DNA of 29,864 nt from assembly GCA_030603035.1 (NCBI GenBank), contig JAUVYQ010000014.1, positions 1 through 29,864 of the forward strand. The letters run 5' to 3'. A program made the translations under genes and the position numbers. The stretch is from Phycisphaerae bacterium. Its GTDB lineage: Bacteria; Planctomycetota; Phycisphaerae; Sedimentisphaerales; SG8-4. A model generated the notes under the pieces. The model ran no database searches and was not told where the DNA came from. It saw only the letters and a program-made list of their open reading frames with translations. Each line of letters starts with the position of its first letter. Positions within the stretch are counted from its first letter, which is position 1. This document shows positions 1-6,516 of the stretch, in pieces.

Positions 1-608
1 AAATTATGGAAACGGGGGCTACTAATTTTTCTCTCCGTAAGGAGTCCCAAGGACTGCGTTTTCGGTGTTTTCGGCGTTTAATCGGGGTTTCCGAGTGAAA
101 ACATCCGTGTTTTCGCCGGCGTCGGGAACCTTCGCATCCTGCTGCGGTTTTCCTGGCTGATTCGGTAAAGATGGACGTCCCAGGGTCCGAAACTATCTTT
201 GAAGACGCCATTCTTCGAGAGGATTGTTCGATTCCGGCCCCGCCCTTCGGAGGGGCTGGACGAAGCAATCTCGGACTTTCGATGAGTTGAGATTGCTTCG
301 CTTCGCTCGCAATGACATTTCTTAATAGATCCCTCGACTCCGCTGCGTTTCGCTCGGGATGACAATATTTTTACCCCTCCCTTACGGTCGAGGCTCTGTG
401 GGATACTCGATGCTGGATGCTGGATACTCGATGCTCGTGGAGCTAATTCTAATAGATTCCTCGGCTTGGCGAAGGTGAGCGTCGCCGTACCGGCGACGGC
501 TAAACGACCCCCAAATAAATTTGGGGGGATTAATTGCAAAAATTTCTATTGCAAAAGCTGCTAATGTTGTTAGAATGCAGTGTTTGAGGTATTTCGGAGC
601 TTGTAGTT
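1..608. other. Gene-free repeat-rich region upstream of rpmE
   Basis: I see no credible gene here. The only long reading frame is on the minus strand, and its product is repeat translation (it contains CHCERSEAI and SRAKRSGVEGS). What can be seen: GGAGTCCCAAGGACTGCG at 41-58, found again exactly at 22127-22144; a GC-rich hairpin repeat at 236-265 related to one inside nagB; two imperfect hairpins ending in ATGACA at about 289-315 and 327-364; an iterated GATACTCGATGCTGGAT motif at 402-435; and two perfect hairpins, 481-487/491-497 and 508-516/519-527. A promoter for rpmE should lie near the right end, but I cannot point to one. Confidence 0.7.
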
Positions 609-884
609 ATGAAAAAAGAGATACATCCAAAATACGATAAGGTGATGGTTCGCTGCGGCTGCGGCAACATGTTCGAGACCCGCAGTACCGCCAAAGAAAT
701 CCACGCGGAGATATGCTCGATGTGCCATCCGTTCTATACCGGCAAGCAGAAATATGTCGATACCGCCGGTCGAATAGAGCGATTCCAGAAGAAATACGGC
801 ACAAGTTACATCAAAGCGGCCCCATCTTCCAAAAAGCCGGAAAATGGGGACCCCAAAAAGACCAAAAAAGACCAGCAACAATAA
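609..884 (+). CDS. rpmE: Large ribosomal subunit protein bL31
   Basis: This is bL31, a small protein of the 50S subunit that helps bridge the two subunits. It has 91 residues. The N-terminus MKKEIHPKY is typical. C16, C18, C36 and C39 (CGC and [12 protein letters not shown]) form the zinc site of the zinc-binding (C+) form of bL31. The family core ends near residue 70 ([10 protein letters not shown]). A lysine-, proline- and glutamine-rich tail follows, longer than in many homologues and probably disordered. The ATG is preceded by GGAG at 596-599. prfA follows on the same strand, a common neighbour of rpmE, but here a terminator-like repeat element separates them. Confidence 0.95.
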   Translation: MKKEIHPKYDKVMVRCGCGNMFETRSTAKEIHAEICSMCHPFYTGKQKYVDTAGRIERFQKKYGTSYIKAAPSSKKPENGDPKKTKKDQQQ

Positions 885-902
885 CAAATAGGGTATAGCG
901 GG

Positions 903-963
903 TAGCGGATAGGTTATAGATTCCTGTGCGCGCAGGAATGACAATACTAAGCGATATCCGCTA
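903..963 (+). terminator. Nested inverted repeat, possible rpmE terminator
   Basis: TAGCGGATA (903-911) is the exact reverse complement of TATCCGCTA (955-963), and the T-rich run TTTTTTACTTTT follows directly. Between the arms sits a second hairpin, ATTCCTG (920-926) with CAGGAAT (933-939), followed by GACA. The outer stem plus T-run fits a rho-independent terminator after rpmE. The inner hairpin belongs to a repeat family seen again at 11231 and 11874. The structure is seen; the terminator role is inferred. Confidence 0.5.
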
Positions 964-989
964 TTTTTTACTTTTAGAAGACTATATTT

Positions 990-2078
990 ATGCCTGAAAA
1001 AAAAGATAGTTTCCTTGCAAAACTCGATGAGCTCGAGGCGCGCTACAGCGAAATCGAAAGGCAGATTGCTGAGCCGGCAATTGCCGCTGACTCAGCTAAG
1101 CTGATAGCGCTGTCTAAAGAGCAAGGCAAACTTAAAAACATTGTTGCAAAATATCGCGAGTACAAAACAACAGCAGCCGGCATTGAAGACGCCGAGCAGA
1201 TACTAAAGGACAGCACATCTGATGAAGATTTTAGGGCCCTGGCAAAAGAAGAGATACAACAGCTTGAAGATAAGAAAAACACCTTGCTTGAGGAAATCCA
1301 AGATACGCTGGTAATGGCCGACGAGATGGGTGTCAATTCGGTCATAATGGAAATACGCGCGGGCACCGGGGGCGAAGAGGCGGCTTTGTTCGCTCGCGAT
1401 TTGTACAGTATGTACGTAAAATACGCTGAGGGCCGCAAATGGAAGGTTGAGCAACTCGGTTTTAGTGCGACAGAAAGGAACGGCTTTCGCGAAGTTATAT
1501 TCAGCGTCAAGGGTGAGGGCGTATGGTTGGAATTAGGTTACGAGGCCGGCGGCCACCGCGTCCAAAGGGTTCCGGAAACCGAATCACAGGGCAGGATTCA
1601 CACTTCAGCGGCAACGGTGGCGGTACTGCCCGAGCCGGAAGAAATCGACATTCAGATAGCCCCTGATGATGTTGTCGAACATGTCAGCAGGTCAAGCGGC
1701 CCAGGGGGACAAAGCGTTAACAAACTCAGCAGTGCCGTTAAGCTCGAGCATATCCCAACGGGAATTACTGTTAATATGCAGGACGAAAAAAGCCAGCATA
1801 AAAATCGCGCCAAGGCCTGGCGAATTTTACGAAGCAGGATTTACGAGTATTACGAGAGCAGAAAAAGGGCCAAGCGCGATTCACAACGCAAGACTATGAT
1901 TGGCTCAGGCGACAGGTCTCAAAAAATCAGGACATACAATTACCCGCAAAATCGCCTGACCGACCATAGAATCAACTTGTCGCTTTACAGCCTGGACAAG
2001 ATAATGACCGGCGATATGGGCGAGCTTGTCGCCGCACTAAAAGATTACGACAGACAGCAGAGATTGAAAAAACTTTGA
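990..2078 (+). CDS. prfA: Peptide chain release factor 1
   Basis: RF1 recognises UAA and UAG stop codons in the ribosomal A site and triggers release of the finished peptide. The protein has 362 residues, normal for the family. The GGQ catalytic motif is at 239-241 (SGPGGQSVNK), where the glutamine is normally methylated by PrmC. The codon-reading tripeptide is PET at 195-197, which fits the RF1 P-x-T pattern and not the RF2 SPF. The N-terminal 100 residues are the usual helical domain. The ATG at 990 starts the conserved N-terminus. prmC often follows prfA in bacteria, but here the next gene is an unrelated kinase-like protein. Confidence 0.97.
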   Translation: MPEKKDSFLAKLDELEARYSEIERQIAEPAIAADSAKLIALSKEQGKLKNIVAKYREYKTTAAGIEDAEQILKDSTSDEDFRALAKEEIQQLEDKKNTLLEEIQDTLVMADEMGVNSVIMEIRAGTGGEEAALFARDLYSMYVKYAEGRKWKVEQLGFSATERNGFREVIFSVKGEGVWLELGYEAGGHRVQRVPETESQGRIHTSAATVAVLPEPEEIDIQIAPDDVVEHVSRSSGPGGQSVNKLSSAVKLEHIPTGITVNMQDEKSQHKNRAKAWRILRSRIYEYYESRKRAKRDSQRKTMIGSGDRSQKIRTYNYPQNRLTDHRINLSLYSLDKIMTGDMGELVAALKDYDRQQRLKKL

Positions 2079-2080
2079 AA

Positions 2081-2177
2081 AGTGCCTAAAGTGAACTAAA
2101 GTGAGCTAAAGTGAACTAAAGTAAAAAATAATCCATAACTTTAGGCACTTTAGGCACTCCACACTTTAGCTCACTTT
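2081..2177. repeat. Two interleaved inverted repeats after prfA
   Basis: A degenerate unit, roughly AGTGARCTAA, is iterated at 2088-2121 and returns in reverse orientation at 2139-2177. AGTGCCTAAAGT (2081-2092) is the exact reverse complement of 2139-2150. AAAGTGAGCTAAAGTG (2098-2113) is the exact reverse complement of 2162-2177. The two pairs overlap, so they cannot form simple nested stems together. The element fills nearly the whole gap between prfA and the next gene. Confidence 0.85.
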
Positions 2178-2197
2178 CACGCTTCGCGAGATACGAA

Positions 2198-3286
2198 ATG
2201 ATAGTAGTTGTTACGGGAATGGTTGGCGTTGACAAGAAAAGTTATCTTCAAAAGGTATGTCAATTCGCCGGCGAGAGAGGCAAAGAGGTGGTTTTATGCA
2301 ATGTCGGCGATATGATGTATGCCGAAGCACCCGATATTCCGAACGGCAAAATCCTGGACATACCAATGAAAAGACTGAGCTCACTTCGCCGCAGCGTCTT
2401 CAAAGATATTATTGCAAAAGCCGAAAAGGCCCCCAACCTTATAGTCAATACTCACGCAACTTTCCGCTGGCGGCACGGGCTGTTTCCGGCAGTGGACTTC
2501 GACCAGATGCGCCAGCTCGGCACAGATATGTACATCTGTCTGATTGATGACGTCATCGCCCTGCACACCCGGCTTCTCGCTGAACACTCTACCAGACATT
2601 GCCTGAAAGATTTGATTGTCTGGCGGGAAGAAGAAATTATCAGCACGGAAATGCTGTGCAAAGGTATTAACGAAAGCATTCCTTTTTATTGCCTTGCCCG
2701 CGGCGCCGGAGAAGAAACTATCGAAACTTTCTACGGACTTGTCTTTGAGGACTCCGGTAAAAGGACGTATCTGAGTTTTCCAATGACGCACGTTGGCAGA
2801 ATGGAAAACGTTAAAAAAGAAATTGACGAATTCCGGCGACTGATGAAACGATTCTTCATCTGCTTCGACCCCGGCGATCTGGAAGAATCATATCTGCCGC
2901 ACTATGCCCGGCAAGCGGCACAGAAGGAATTGGATTTCGTCGAGGTAACGACACCGGGACAAACAATCCGATTGGACTTGCACGAGGTTCAGCAAATCGA
3001 ACGCGATATTAACAGCCAGATATACGCCCGCGATTTTTTGCTGATTGAACAGTCGGATATGATAATCAGCTTTATTCCGACGTTAGCCGACGGGCGAGCC
3101 GCAATATCCAGCGGAGTTGAAAGAGAGCTCCAGCACGCTCACGAAGCGGCCAAAGAAGTGTATGTCATCTGGACGGCAAAAGAGGCCCCTTCGGTGTTTG
3201 TTACGCAAACAGCAACGAAGGTCTTCGCAGACATCAGCAGTGCAGCGGAATTTTTCAAAAGTAAAGGATACATAAGAAAGAGTTAA
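2198..3286 (+). CDS. Adenylate-kinase-like protein with deoxyribosyltransferase-like C-terminus
   Basis: This is probably a nucleotide-related protein of two domains in 362 residues; the function is not known. The N-terminus MIVVVTGMVGVDKKS looks like the altered P-loop of archaeal-type adenylate kinases, with D12 where a glycine is usual and K13-K14-S15 after it. The following GDMMY and the DQMRQL segment near residue 105 fit that family. From about residue 215 (KRFFICFDPGD) a second domain begins. It contains SDMIISFIPTLADGRAAISSG and ERELQHAHEA at about 287-320, which resembles the nucleoside 2-deoxyribosyltransferase fold. The ATG is preceded by an ATACGAGATACGA-type repeat (GCGAGATACGAA) and has no clear ribosome binding site. 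The fusion assignment is by eye and moderate at best. Confidence 0.55.
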   Translation: MIVVVTGMVGVDKKSYLQKVCQFAGERGKEVVLCNVGDMMYAEAPDIPNGKILDIPMKRLSSLRRSVFKDIIAKAEKAPNLIVNTHATFRWRHGLFPAVDFDQMRQLGTDMYICLIDDVIALHTRLLAEHSTRHCLKDLIVWREEEIISTEMLCKGINESIPFYCLARGAGEETIETFYGLVFEDSGKRTYLSFPMTHVGRMENVKKEIDEFRRLMKRFFICFDPGDLEESYLPHYARQAAQKELDFVEVTTPGQTIRLDLHEVQQIERDINSQIYARDFLLIEQSDMIISFIPTLADGRAAISSGVERELQHAHEAAKEVYVIWTAKEAPSVFVTQTATKVFADISSAAEFFKSKGYIRKS

Positions 3287-3314
3287 ATTTTGAGTAATGA
3301 ATTTTGAGTAATGA
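3287..3314 (+). repeat. 14-bp tandem duplication that carries a start codon
   Basis: ATTTTGAGTAATGA occurs twice in direct tandem, at 3287-3300 and 3301-3314. The first copy begins right after the stop codon of the preceding gene. The second copy contains the ATG (3311) of the methyltransferase gene. Confidence 0.85.
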
Positions 3315-3940
3315 AACTTACAAACATAGAAAAGTTTATAGTCCGTAGTCCATTAAGGGCCTACGACCTACGAAAGATTGAGGCTCCAAGAGTTCTTTCC
3401 GATCTTGGCATTGGTGAAAGACGCGTTTGCTTAGATATTGGATGTGGAAGTGGTGCAGGTGCTCTCTTAATTAACCAGTATCTCAATTGTGAGAAAGTAG
3501 TGGGTATAGACATTGATCCAAGTATGGTCACCGCAGCCCAAAAGTATATATCACATCCACCAAAGTGGGCTCAGAATATAAGAACTGATAATATTGAGTT
3601 TCTCTGTGAGGATGCGACCAAACTTACCTTCCCAGATCACTACTTCGATGCTGTCTTTCTATTCGGCGTCCTTCATCATATAAAAGAATGGAAAGAAGTA
3701 ATTTCAGAAGTTTACCGAGTGCTGAAAGTGGGAGGTATATTCTCCTTTGAAGAAGTTTTGCTACCTAATTTTCTCTCTCATTTTGGGAAACTTGTATTAA
3801 TAGGCTACAGACTTTTTGGAGCTGTGCCAATCAGTGAAGAAGAATTAAAAGGCACCTTAGAGGAGAGTGGTTTCTCCCTCAGAAGCTTCAAAACGATTTT
3901 GTCTGGGTGCTTCGTGAGAGTAGTAAAGGAAAGAGTATAA
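3311..3940 (+). CDS. Class I SAM-dependent methyltransferase
   Basis: This is a small methyltransferase (209 residues) of the UbiE/type-11 kind; its substrate cannot be told. Motif I, the SAM-binding loop, is VCLDIGCGSGAGA at 39-51. An acidic residue follows at the end of the next strand (GIDIDPSM). Motif III-like FGVLHHIKEW follows at about 118-127, and the post-motif segment VLKVGGIFSFEE comes after it. The C-terminal part is short, with no extra domain. The gene is visibly AT-richer and uses different codons from prfA or deoC, which suggests it was acquired. Its start codon lies in a 14-bp tandem duplication and no Shine-Dalgarno sequence is visible. Confidence 0.85.
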   Translation: MKLTNIEKFIVRSPLRAYDLRKIEAPRVLSDLGIGERRVCLDIGCGSGAGALLINQYLNCEKVVGIDIDPSMVTAAQKYISHPPKWAQNIRTDNIEFLCEDATKLTFPDHYFDAVFLFGVLHHIKEWKEVISEVYRVLKVGGIFSFEEVLLPNFLSHFGKLVLIGYRLFGAVPISEEELKGTLEESGFSLRSFKTILSGCFVRVVKERV

Positions 3941-4108
3941 TGAATGTAAATAAATGTGATGAGTGCAGCATACGGCGTATAACATGGGCTATACGGCTTC
4001 GCTATGCTTCGTCCAAATTTGCCATCGCAAACTTCTTTTATCCATAAAACGTTGTATGAAATAAGAGATTATAGAAAGATAGTTTTTGATAGCAGTTCAA
4101 AGAAGAAA

Positions 4109-4140
4109 TCGAATATCGAATAGCGAACACCGAATATCGA
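4109..4140. repeat. CGAATATCGAA-type junction repeat
   Basis: This is an iterated degenerate octamer-like unit (CGAATATCGAATAGCGAAC, then ACCGAATATCGA). The same family occurs at 5810-5840, 11150-11188 and 21397-21416, at three of these four places touching or entering a coding start. The surrounding gap, 3941-4236, holds no gene I can support. Confidence 0.75.
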
Positions 4141-4236
4141 CCAAGCAGCTGGTCGTTTGGCCTTGTATTTTTCGTCCAAGACTTGCAACCAGATTGGTTA
4201 CAATTTATACTGTTGCTTAAAAATGAGGGATTTGTC

Positions 4237-4461
4237 ATGAGGCAGTTTAAAATCATCGTAGAGAAGCACCCTGATGGTTACGTAGCATATCCATTAGGGC
4301 TCAAGGGGGTTGTGGTTGGACAGGGAGATACATACGAAGAGGCACTTTCTGATGTAAAGTCAGCAATCCGTTTTCATATTGAGACCTTTGGAAAAGAAGT
4401 ATTAGAGGTAGAGCCGCGAATTATTGAGGCCTTCGTCGCCGAAACAGGAGTAGAAGTTTAA
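4237..4461 (+). CDS. HicB-like antitoxin
   Basis: This is a 74-residue protein of the HicB type, a partial RNase-H-like fold that in the classical system neutralises the HicA RNase toxin. Visible features are MRQFKIIVEKHPDGYVAYP, a central GVVVGQGDTYEEALSDVKSAI, and the ending EVLEVEP. It is a single domain without the C-terminal helix-turn-helix or ribbon-helix-helix of longer HicB proteins. I chose the ATG at 4237 because GAGGGA lies at 4225-4230. A longer frame from 4183 has no such support. No HicA is present. The stop overlaps the next gene by one base (TAATG), so translation is probably coupled to the DUF4258 gene. Confidence 0.8.
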   Translation: MRQFKIIVEKHPDGYVAYPLGLKGVVVGQGDTYEEALSDVKSAIRFHIETFGKEVLEVEPRIIEAFVAETGVEV

Positions 4462-4778
4462 TGGCAAAGTCGAAAGCTGTGTTGGAACAGATACGTGCTC
4501 AAGCTGATGTGGATAACATTCGCATCACACAACACGCTCAGCAAGAAATGGCTGAGGAGAACATCACTGTCGACGAAGTTCTTGAAGCCATTGCCGTGGG
4601 GAAAATTTTAGAAAACTATCCCAAGCATCGCAGAGGAGCTTGTTGTTTGCTCAACGGTCTTACTAAAAATGGTCGTGCTCTGCACATCGTATGCACGACG
4701 GTACGACCAATGCTTATCATTATTACAGTTTATGAACCTAAACCACCAAAGTGGACAACACCAACCCAAAGGAGATGA
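4461..4778 (+). CDS. DUF4258 protein, probable RelE/MqsR-like toxin
   Basis: This 105-residue protein has the DUF4258 pattern: ITQHAQQEMAEENIT at about 22-36, a helix with DEVLEAIAVGKILENYP, then GLTKNGRALHIVCTT, and the ending ITVYEPKPPKW. DUF4258 proteins are small basic proteins thought to share the RelE/MqsR-type RNase fold, and they are often encoded next to a YgiT-type zinc-finger protein, as here. H26 and R58-R59 may be functional, which is inference. It overlaps the HicB-like gene by one base, and the YgiT-like gene starts five bases after its stop. The arrangement suggests that it is the toxin of the cluster. Confidence 0.8.
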   Translation: MAKSKAVLEQIRAQADVDNIRITQHAQQEMAEENITVDEVLEAIAVGKILENYPKHRRGACCLLNGLTKNGRALHIVCTTVRPMLIIITVYEPKPPKWTTPTQRR

Positions 4779-4783
4779 TAGAT

Positions 4784-5008
4784 ATGAAATGCAGTATCAA
4801 AGGCTGCCCTGGAGAGTATGAGCAGCGGAAGATTGTGCACACCGTACGCCATAAGGAGCAGGTGGTCGTCATTGACCATGTCCCGGCAGAAGTTTGCTCA
4901 GTATGTGGAGATGTACTTCTAAAGCCGGAGATAGTCCGTCGGATTGAAATGCTACTGCGAACAGCCGCTCGCCCGACGAGCACAGTTCCACTATATGAGT
5001 ATGTGTGA
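4784..5008 (+). CDS. YgiT-type zinc-finger protein, probable antitoxin
   Basis: This 74-residue protein has two cysteine pairs, CSIKGC (C3, C8) and CSVC (39-42), which should bind one zinc ion as in the N-terminal domain of MqsA/YgiT. The C-terminal part (PEIVRRIEMLLRTAARP) could be a linker helix. The helix-turn-helix DNA-binding domain found in full MqsA is absent. The ATG is supported by AAAGGAG at 4768-4774. Pairing of a DUF4258 gene with a YgiT-like gene is a recurring toxin-antitoxin-like arrangement. Here a HicB-like gene precedes both, giving a three-gene unit. Confidence 0.82.
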   Translation: MKCSIKGCPGEYEQRKIVHTVRHKEQVVVIDHVPAEVCSVCGDVLLKPEIVRRIEMLLRTAARPTSTVPLYEYV

Positions 5009-5083
5009 AGATTGCTTTAGCCAACATAACGAAGTAGTTTAGTTGTTTTAGGTTAGGCGAAATCGGCCATTTATAGAGGCATT

Positions 5084-5752
5084 ATGGTCAAAGCTAAATT
5101 GACATCTATGTTACATTTGAGCATTTACACAATTCTCATAATATTAACTACTGTCTCTGGCTGTTCGAAGAGACAAAAGTTAATCCGAGTAGTGCCCGGC
5201 AAAAGTATTGCCGATGTGGAATTGGGAATGTCTGAGGAACAAGTACTCTCTATATTAGGAGAACCAACCTTTCAATACGATAAAGAGGGTATGAATAGAC
5301 TTGGTGGAGTTTATGATGTTACTCCAGACGGCAAATACGAAAGAGTGCCTTTGGGAAAGATGGAAAATATGAAAGTGCTTACGTATCAAAAGCCACCTTT
5401 GACCGTTCTTATAGATAAGAATAATAAGGTAGTCAGGGCCAGTTTAAGCTATTATGAGGAAATCTTTGTCAAAGGATATCGTTTTTTGAAGTTTGCCTAT
5501 TTGACTCAGGATGAGCTGAGAGCCCTTGGCAAACCAACTTCCATAGCCAGAATGAAAGATTCAGAAAAGAAAATGATTTCTATGGCACCTAAGGGAACAG
5601 TATTAGAATTTTATGAATATCACTACGATACAGTTGGCATAAACCTTGGACTTGTGTTCGATAGGACCAAGCAGAAAAGCAGCAAGTATTTTATTGGTGT
5701 CAATCATATAGATATTTATTCTACCCAAAAATTAATAGCCGGCTTCTCCTAA
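5084..5752 (+). CDS. Lipoprotein with BamE/SmpA-like motif
   Basis: This 222-residue protein is probably exported and lipid-anchored. It has a hydrophobic N-terminal stretch (about 9-26) that ends in the lipobox VSGC, with C27 as the acylated residue. Just after it, SIADVELGMSEEQVLSILGE resembles the start of BamE/SmpA-like domains, in which a G-M/T-x(4)-V-x(3)-LG-x-P pattern is conserved. A related LTQDELRALGKPTS occurs near 145-160, so the fold may be duplicated. AGAGG at 5074-5078 supports the ATG at 5084. It is AT-rich like the preceding accessory genes. I cannot name its function. Confidence 0.6.
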   Translation: MVKAKLTSMLHLSIYTILIILTTVSGCSKRQKLIRVVPGKSIADVELGMSEEQVLSILGEPTFQYDKEGMNRLGGVYDVTPDGKYERVPLGKMENMKVLTYQKPPLTVLIDKNNKVVRASLSYYEEIFVKGYRFLKFAYLTQDELRALGKPTSIARMKDSEKKMISMAPKGTVLEFYEYHYDTVGINLGLVFDRTKQKSSKYFIGVNHIDIYSTQKLIAGFS

Positions 5753-5793
5753 CAGTGGGTCTACGGTTCGCCTCGCTTGCAATAACGAAAAAA

Positions 5794-5840
5794 ACGCAAT
5801 ACGAGATATGAATGTCGAATATTAAGCACCAAATATCGAG
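5794..5840. repeat. Junction repeat that enters the deoC start
   Basis: ACGCAATACGAGATATGAA is followed by an iterated TCGAATATTAAGCACCAAAT and ATCGAG. Two repeat families (ATACGAGATACGA and CGAATATCGAA) abut here. The deoC start codon at 5812 and roughly its first ten codons lie inside the element. Confidence 0.75.
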
Positions 5841-6516
5841 TAAGGAATTAGCAGGGTGTATCGACCATACGCTGCTCAGTGCCACGGCAACAAGTGAGCA
5901 AATCAAACAACTATGCGAAGAGGCGAAAAGCTATGGGTTCTACGCAGTATCCGTCAATCCCCGATGGGTGGCTCTGGCGGCTGAAGAATTATCCAGCTCA
6001 AAAGTTAAGGTTGACAGCATAGTGAGTTTACCGCTCGGCGCCGATTCGACCAAAATCAAAGCTGCCTCGGCCAAAGACGCCATTCTTGCCGGCGCCGATG
6101 AGATCGATATGGTCGCTGATTTGGCGGCGATAATCGAGGGCGATTCACGATATTTATTCGGTCAGTTGCGGACGGTGCTAAAAGTTTGTCGGTCGATGAG
6201 GCCGGCGGTTGTGCTGAAGGTAATAATCGAATCGGCTGCCATGAGCCGCGAGCAAAAGATATTTGCCTGCCGAATCGCGCAAGAAGCCGAAGTTGATTTT
6301 ATAAAGACAAGCACAGGCCTGCACCCTGCCGGGGGCGCAACCGTTGAAGATATAAAGCTGATGAAAGAAACCGCGCCAAACTGTAAAATAAAGGCAGCAG
6401 GCGGAATACAAACCTGCAAGCAGACACTTGAAATGCTCAACGCAGGCGCAGATAGAATAGGCACTTCGTCGAGCGTTCAGATTATAAACGAGTTCAGGGC
6501 AGGACAACTACAATGA
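5812..6516 (+). CDS. deoC: Deoxyribose-phosphate aldolase
   Basis: This class I aldolase cleaves 2-deoxyribose 5-phosphate into glyceraldehyde 3-phosphate and acetaldehyde, the last step of deoxynucleoside breakdown. It has 234 residues. The conserved CIDHTLL is at about 16-22, and D99 lies in GADEIDMV. K136 is in LKVIIE. K165 in FIKTSTG is the Schiff-base lysine, and K194 in IKAAGGI is the second active-site lysine. The ATG at 5812 lies in an intergenic repeat, so residues 1-12 (MSNIKHQISSKE) are repeat-encoded. The family core needs only from about residue 12 on. It overlaps pabB by four bases (ATGA), so translation is probably coupled. Confidence 0.95.
   Translation: MSNIKHQISSKELAGCIDHTLLSATATSEQIKQLCEEAKSYGFYAVSVNPRWVALAAEELSSSKVKVDSIVSLPLGADSTKIKAASAKDAILAGADEIDMVADLAAIIEGDSRYLFGQLRTVLKVCRSMRPAVVLKVIIESAAMSREQKIFACRIAQEAEVDFIKTSTGLHPAGGATVEDIKLMKETAPNCKIKAAGGIQTCKQTLEMLNAGADRIGTSSSVQIINEFRAGQLQ

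Noticed and set aside
78..539. 153-codon minus-strand reading frame before rpmE
   Set aside because: Its product is made of repeat translations (CHCERSEAI, SRAKRSGVEGS) seen as spurious proteins in many genomes; it has no domain and no start signal.
570..944. Minus-strand frame over rpmE with a hydrophobic stretch
   Set aside because: It lies antisense to a clear ribosomal protein gene and starts in the ATTCC repeat.
2081..2177. CRISPR-like repetition after prfA
   Set aside because: The unit is about 10 bases, degenerate, has no spacers and turns into inverted copies; no cas gene is near.
4183..4236. Longer HicB-like start at 4183
   Set aside because: GAGGGA six bases before the ATG at 4237 and the start of family homology there both favour 4237.
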